The position numbers were made by a program, and so were the translations under genes. DNA of 7,729 bases, taken from Thermoleptolyngbya sp046719575 (GTDB lineage: Bacteria > Cyanobacteriota > Cyanobacteriia > Elainellales > Elainellaceae). Under the pieces are notes generated by a model. That model was not told where the DNA came from. It ran no database searches and worked only from the letters and a program-made list of their open reading frames with translations. Below are positions 5,265 through 7,729 of this stretch, piece by piece (the first letter of the stretch is position 1; each line of letters begins with the position of its first letter). Where the stretch lies: the NCBI GenBank assembly GCA_046719575.1, contig JBDNCP010000206.1, positions 1-7,729 of the forward strand. Direction: 5' to 3'.

Positions 5265-5549
5265 CTACGGTCTGGCTGCGAGTAGCTGAGAAACCAGGGT
5301 CGTGAGCGTCGCTGCGGTCTGGGCTTGTTGTTGGGCTAACTGGATGTGTCCTTGAAGTGCCTCGGTTTGGCTTTCCAGCGTGGCGGCGATGCGATCGAGT
5401 TTGGCATCCAGCGCCGCCGATCGCTGATCCGCCTGCTGCTGCGAGACAGTCATCTGCTCAGACAGTCGAGCAAGCTGACCCACCACAGCATCCAGCAGTT
5501 CAGCAATGCGGTCGAGGCGTTCATCGATGCTCGGTCGGTTGTCACTCAT
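5265..5549 (-). CDS. Coiled-coil protein, 94 aa, downstream of Uma2 gene
   Basis: Not assigned to a named family. Residues 8-92 are almost continuous amphipathic helix with heptad spacing. An internal similarity (RLDRIAELL at 11-19, KLDRIAATL at 50-58) suggests duplication of a helical unit. It is rich in Gln and Ala in the middle, with no Cys, no membrane segment and no catalytic motif. The start lies 14 bases after the Uma2 stop. It is probably co-transcribed with that gene, and may form a homo-oligomer or pair with the other coiled-coil protein of the cassette (118 aa). Small helical proteins beside Uma2 genes are, from memory, common in cyanobacteria. The function is unknown. Confidence 0.75.
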   Translation of the reverse strand: MSDNRPSIDERLDRIAELLDAVVGQLARLSEQMTVSQQQADQRSAALDAKLDRIAATLESQTEALQGHIQLAQQQAQTAATLTTLVSQLLAARP

Positions 5550-5563
5550 GGCGATTCTCTACC

Positions 5564-6109
5564 TCACAGCAACATTTCGACCGGGATGAGCAAGTCAGGA
5601 AACGCCAGGGGGGAAATAGTCCCCTGTGTGAATTCCTGGCGATCGCGGTATTGCCCATCAACGGGGTTTCGCAGCACAATCAGCACACCTGTCCGCAGGT
5701 TGATGATCCAATACTCAGGGATATTGGCGGCGGCGTAGATTTCTGCCTTGATGCCCAGGTCTTTTTCTAGGCTGGCGTTGCTGTATTCCACAACCCAGTA
5801 GAGGTCTTCTGGATAGGGATGGTGCTGGTCGTAGCGCTCCTCTGGCATTTGCGCGATCGCCAGGTCGGGTTCTGGCTCTGAACCATCTCTCAGGGTGATG
5901 GGGGCTGCGGGCCGCACCTGGGCGCGATCGCCCAACAGTTTTTGCAAGCGGCTGCCTGCCTTGACGCGCTTGTTGGCATGAGGAATCCCTTCGGGCGACA
6001 TCAGAACGATCTCTCCTCTCAATAGTTCCACCTGCTCATCTTCCAGCACGCCTGCCTCAACCATCCGGTGGTACTGGTCAAGCGTCCATCTGGTCTTTGT
6101 AGTGGTCAT
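5564..6109 (-). CDS. Uma2-family (DUF820) PD-(D/E)XK nuclease-like protein, 181 aa
   Basis: This belongs to the Uma2/DUF820 family, expanded in cyanobacteria and predicted from structure to be restriction-endonuclease-like. The family landmarks are present in order: EQVELLRGEIVLMSP (25-39), the acidic site SEPEPDLAI (77-85, D82), the strand WVVEYS with E108, then K121 in GIKAEIYAAANIPEYWIINL (119-138). This gives the D, E and K of a PD-(D/E)XK centre, so it is likely catalytically competent. The length matches the family. GGGAGGG followed by a HIP1 octamer and ATG gives a good ribosome site. It sits between two coiled-coil genes, which suggests a complex. The biological substrate of Uma2 proteins is not established, and nuclease activity here is inferred from the fold. 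Confidence 0.92.
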   Translation of the reverse strand: MTTTKTRWTLDQYHRMVEAGVLEDEQVELLRGEIVLMSPEGIPHANKRVKAGSRLQKLLGDRAQVRPAAPITLRDGSEPEPDLAIAQMPEERYDQHHPYPEDLYWVVEYSNASLEKDLGIKAEIYAAANIPEYWIINLRTGVLIVLRNPVDGQYRDRQEFTQGTISPLAFPDLLIPVEMLL

Positions 6110-6123
6110 GGCGATCGCCCTCC

Positions 6124-6480
6124 CTACTCCCCTCTGCCCTCTTGACGCACCAAATACGACAGGATGCCTTCCAGTCGTTCGCTGATGCCTTCGAGCTGGT
6201 TCAGGCGTTCTGCGTGGCCCGCCATGATGCGCTGCGACTCAAACAAAAAGGCTTCAAATCGCTGCTCTGTCTTGCGTTGGGCTTCGAGTAGCTGATCCAC
6301 CCGCAAGGTGAGTTGATCAATCCGCAGGGTGAGTTGATCAATCTGAAACTGGCTGCGCTGCTGGGCTGCCTCCAATCGCCCCACCCCAGCGTTGGCCGCC
6401 TCGGCATATCGCGCCGCTGATGCTAGCAAGGTCTTGATCTGCTCAAACTCGTCACGGGTCATGCTGGCTTGTTCCGTCAT
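6124..6480 (-). CDS. Coiled-coil protein, 118 aa, upstream of Uma2 gene
   Basis: Helical protein with a strong coiled coil at about residues 38-75, including perfect heptads IDQLTLR (47-53, 54-60) and VDQLLEA (61-67). The first two come from a 21-bp tandem DNA duplication. A second helical region (83-113) ends LEGILSYLVRQEGRGE. No enzymatic motif is seen. It begins 9 bases after the ribbon-helix-helix gene and ends 14 bases before Uma2, so the genes almost certainly form one operon. An adaptor or oligomerising partner for Uma2 is an inference. Confidence 0.78.
   Translation of the reverse strand: MTEQASMTRDEFEQIKTLLASAARYAEAANAGVGRLEAAQQRSQFQIDQLTLRIDQLTLRVDQLLEAQRKTEQRFEAFLFESQRIMAGHAERLNQLEGISERLEGILSYLVRQEGRGE
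6301..6342. repeat. 21-bp tandem duplication in coiled-coil gene
   Basis: Two 21-bp units (6301-6321, 6322-6342) differ at one base (A/G at 6306/6327) and encode successive heptads on the minus strand. A more degenerate third unit may precede them. The unit spans exactly seven codons, so copy number could change coiled-coil length without a frameshift. Confidence 0.8.
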
Positions 6481-6489
6481 GATCGCCCT

Positions 6490-6669
6490 CTACTTGCCTT
6501 GCTCGTCTTTGCGCTGTTTGATAACCCGCTTCACAATTTGCTCTACCAGGTTGGACAGCGATCGCCCTTCCTCTTCTGCCCATGCTTCCAAATAGGCGCG
6601 GGTTTCTTCGTCGCAAATGAAGGTGATCTTGGGCTTGTTGGTAGGCACAGACAAAAAATCCAGGGACAT
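6490..6669 (-). CDS. Ribbon-helix-helix (CopG/MetJ-like) DNA-binding protein, 59 aa
   Basis: The fold signature is a short strand PKITFICD (13-20), helix EETRAYLEAWAEEEG (21-35), turn, then helix RSLSNLVEQIVKRVIKQR (36-53). RHH dimers use the paired strand to read inverted-repeat operators, and small ones often repress their own operon. ATG 6669 is taken as the start. A TTG at 6693 would add 8 residues but overlaps an operator half-site (6686-6691), and a GTG inside (V8) is also possible. It heads the Uma2 cassette and is divergent from the rightward HTH operon, so it may control both promoters through the repeats at 6686-6780. Confidence 0.83.
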   Translation of the reverse strand: MSLDFLSVPTNKPKITFICDEETRAYLEAWAEEEGRSLSNLVEQIVKRVIKQRKDEQGK

Positions 6670-6685
6670 ACCAAATAGTACCTCT

Positions 6686-6780
6686 AGGTTCAAACATGAA
6701 TGAAAGGTTAGAAACTTTTGCGAAAGGTTCCGAACCTATGCTACCTTGTTTTCAGAAAAAGTTCCGAACCGTTCCCAACT
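6686..6780. promoter_or_regulatory. Divergent operator array (AGGTT / GTTCCGAACC)
   Basis: AGGTT half-sites start at 6686, 6705 and 6725, 19 and 20 bases apart. The third belongs to the palindrome AGGTTC-C-GAACCT (6725-6737). GTTCCGAACC (6761-6770) and GTTCCCAACT (6771-6780) follow in tandem. The octamer GAAAGGTT repeats exactly 20 bases apart (6702, 6722). The array fills the space between two divergent operons, with a possible -10 (TATGCT, 6737-6742) embedded, as expected for cooperative repression. Confidence 0.65.
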
Positions 6781-6810
6781 TTTTCAAAACATTTTCTGGA
6801 GTCACCGCAA

Positions 6811-7350
6811 ATGCAGACTACGCAAGAGATAGCCGCCTTTTTAGGCGTGACCCCGCAATCTGTGAACCGATACATCCGCAAAGCCTGTGATGCCGAAGGG
6901 CTAAAGGTTTCGACCTTTGGCAAGCCCGATCCGAGCGATCGCCGGATCAGAACGTTTTCAGAAACCGAAGTGGAACTGATCCTGAAGTATGCGCCAGAGC
7001 CAAAGCGCGATGTTCTAGTAGAACCCATCACCGCCGAAGTGATAGAGCCAGCAGGTCAGATCGTGCGCTCTGCCTCTCGCTCCCTCATTGGGTTTGAAGG
7101 CGTTCAAAGCATCACAATCAACGTCCAGATCGCCAGCACAGAGGAGCTAGACGCACAAACTGAAGACCTGCGAACATTCACCGGGCAAGGCTTTGGGGCG
7201 ATCGCCCAAATGCTCACCAGTGAACTGAAAGCCGAAGTCGCCGAAGTTCGCAGCCAGAATCGCAATGCTGTACGCGGCGCTCAAGCAGTCGCCGTCAGCG
7301 CTGTGGTTCAAGAACTGGGAAAGCCCGACGCAGGGCAATCGCAGCCCTGA
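6811..7350 (+). CDS. HTH DNA-binding protein of rightward operon, 179 aa
   Basis: Probable regulator or DNA-organising protein of the element. Residues 3-24 (TTQEIAAFLGVTPQSVNRYIRK) form a helix-turn-helix, followed by a wing-like basic part (GKPDPSDRRIRTFS, 37-50) and a helix (ETEVELILKYA, 51-61). A linker leads to a second part (86-170) with the strand VQSITINVQI (98-107) and a long Ala/Glu-rich helix (111-170) likely to oligomerise. ATG 6811 is chosen because GGAG lies 9 bases upstream. An in-frame ATG at 6718 would add 31 residues read through the operator repeats, which look non-coding. Near the end, G GGA AAG (7317-7323) could shift ribosomes into a frame encoding a membrane helix. Two HIP1 sites lie inside. 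The family is not recognised. Confidence 0.8.
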   Translation: MQTTQEIAAFLGVTPQSVNRYIRKACDAEGLKVSTFGKPDPSDRRIRTFSETEVELILKYAPEPKRDVLVEPITAEVIEPAGQIVRSASRSLIGFEGVQSITINVQIASTEELDAQTEDLRTFTGQGFGAIAQMLTSELKAEVAEVRSQNRNAVRGAQAVAVSAVVQELGKPDAGQSQP

Positions 7351-7466
7351 TCCTGCTGCTCGCTTGTCTGGCCGCTGCGGGATGGGCGATCGCCCTCAGC
7401 GGTTCCAAACGTTTAGAACCCCCAAAAGAGACACGACATGAAATCAACCCAACGACCCAACGCTGA
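7317..7466 (+). other. Possible -1 frameshift extension with transmembrane helix
   Basis: In the -1 frame relative to the HTH gene, the codons after 7317 run open to TGA at 7464-7466. They encode a basic patch (ARRR), a strongly hydrophobic stretch (about AALILLLACLAAAGWAIAL) and a polar tail. No ATG, GTG or TTG was found in that frame from about 7263 to the hydrophobic stretch. G GGA AAG at 7317-7323 matches the X XXY YYZ slippery pattern in exactly the phase that would join the two frames. The result would be a membrane-anchored version of the HTH protein. An old frameshift mutation, or chance hydrophobicity from HIP1 and CTG-rich sequence, are alternatives. Confidence 0.3.
7401..7420. promoter_or_regulatory. 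20-bp near-perfect palindrome upstream of 78-aa gene
   Basis: GGTTC at 7401-7405 and GAACC at 7416-7420 surround the palindrome AAACGTTT (7407-7414). Only the pair 7406/7415 (C/A) breaks symmetry. It ends 17 bases before the ATG of the 78-aa gene. The arms match those in the two large control regions, so it is probably another site for the same protein. Confidence 0.6.
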
Positions 7467-7674
7467 AACCTGGCAACTCGCCACCGACCTCGACCCCGCA
7501 ACTGGGTTAGACATCTGGTGCGAAAAACGCTGGCAGCGCCTGATCGCCGTCGAGCCTCAGCCCTGGGGCACATTGCACCTGATCACCGAAACCACCAACC
7601 CTCACACCAACGACACCGAACAGCGCCGCTATCCCGTGGGGGCTAACACCGAAATCAAAACTAGGAGACGCTAA
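7438..7674 (+). CDS. Uncharacterised small protein, 78 aa
   Basis: Not recognised. The middle part (residues 24-73) looks like a small all-beta domain: LDIWCEKRWQRLIAVE, WGTLHLITET and a closing strand around VGANTEIKTRRR. The end is strongly basic, which suggests nucleic-acid binding. The start follows the palindrome at 7401-7420 and has only a weak AAAGAGA ribosome site. The stop TAA overlaps the next ATG (TAATG), so the next gene is translationally coupled. It is the second gene of the rightward operon. Its function is unknown. Confidence 0.7.
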   Translation: MKSTQRPNAETWQLATDLDPATGLDIWCEKRWQRLIAVEPQPWGTLHLITETTNPHTNDTEQRRYPVGANTEIKTRRR

Positions 7675-7729
7675 TGGTTTTCACCTTTCGATGCGAAACC
7701 GCAGAAGACGCAGCCACCGCAGCGGCGAT
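7674..7729 (+). CDS. Partial gene, N-terminal 18 codons, cut by window end
   Basis: The ATG at 7674 overlaps the preceding TAA by one base and has AGGAG at 7663-7667, 6 bases upstream. The visible residues are MVFTFRCETAEDAATAAA. This is too short to assign, but the Shine-Dalgarno and the tight overlap support a real start, the third gene of the rightward operon. Confidence 0.65.
   Translation, partial: MVFTFRCETAEDAATAAA

Noticed and set aside
6718..6810. Upstream start for the rightward HTH protein
   Set aside because: The 31 extra residues translate the operator repeats and lack a typical N-terminus, while ATG 6811 has GGAG at good spacing.
7265..7439. 58-aa open frame (ATG 7265) overlapping the end of the HTH gene, ending at the next ATG
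   Set aside because: Its product is polar and low in complexity with no ribosome site. The frame with the hydrophobic segment is the better candidate.

Overview
The window looks cyanobacterial. By eye I count 28 copies of the octamer GCGATCGC, the HIP1 repeat that is hugely over-represented in many cyanobacterial genomes, spread through coding and non-coding DNA and even inside the tRNA gene. The layout is that of the left end of an integrated mobile element: an intact tRNA-Arg(CCT) gene (53-126) followed by a tyrosine recombinase pointing away from it (443-1552). I see no capsid, packaging, conjugation or partition ATPase gene here, and the far attachment site is not in the window. Integrative plasmid, phage satellite or defective prophage all remain possible.

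Region by region: (1) 1-442 holds the tRNA, a tandem 12-bp repeat, and an array of CTGGCTAAC repeats ending 2 bases before the integrase start, with one inverted copy that could fold the leader. (2) 443-1552 is the integrase, which carries Tyr where the usual box II catalytic His sits. (3) 1602-4627, minus strand, is a tightly packed replication/excision operon read leftwards: an excisionase-like HTH protein, an unknown 121-aa protein, a 642-aa zinc-finger plus SF3 (D5-type) helicase, a 76-aa small beta-barrel-like protein resembling the helicase C-terminus, and a 96-aa winged-HTH-like protein. Several of these genes overlap by 4 to 28 bases. (4) 4628-5264 is a control region with no convincing gene. 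It is full of palindromes and holds three copies of GGTTCTGGAAC, two of them embedded in a 24-bp inverted repeat (22/24 identical). (5) 5265-6669, minus strand, is a cassette read leftwards: ribbon-helix-helix protein, coiled-coil protein, Uma2-family PD-(D/E)XK nuclease-like protein, second coiled-coil protein. (6) 6670-6810 is a divergent promoter region with AGGTT / GTTCCGAACC half-sites spaced about 20 bp apart. (7) 6811 to the end, plus strand, is a second operon: an HTH protein with a possible -1 frameshift extension carrying a membrane helix, a 78-aa unknown, and the first 18 codons of a third gene that runs off the window.

Working model (inference): GTTC/GAAC-armed palindromes occur in both large control regions and at 7401-7420, so one element-encoded DNA-binding protein (the ribbon-helix-helix or the 179-aa HTH protein are the obvious candidates) may co-ordinate the replication operon, the Uma2 cassette and the rightward operon. 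The integrase and the first gene of the replication operon would be the integration/excision pair, and the helicase would replicate the excised form. The odder items are the integrase leader repeats, the shared operator family, the SH3-like module present in two adjacent genes, the Uma2/coiled-coil cassette, and the slippery heptamer feeding a start-less transmembrane frame.
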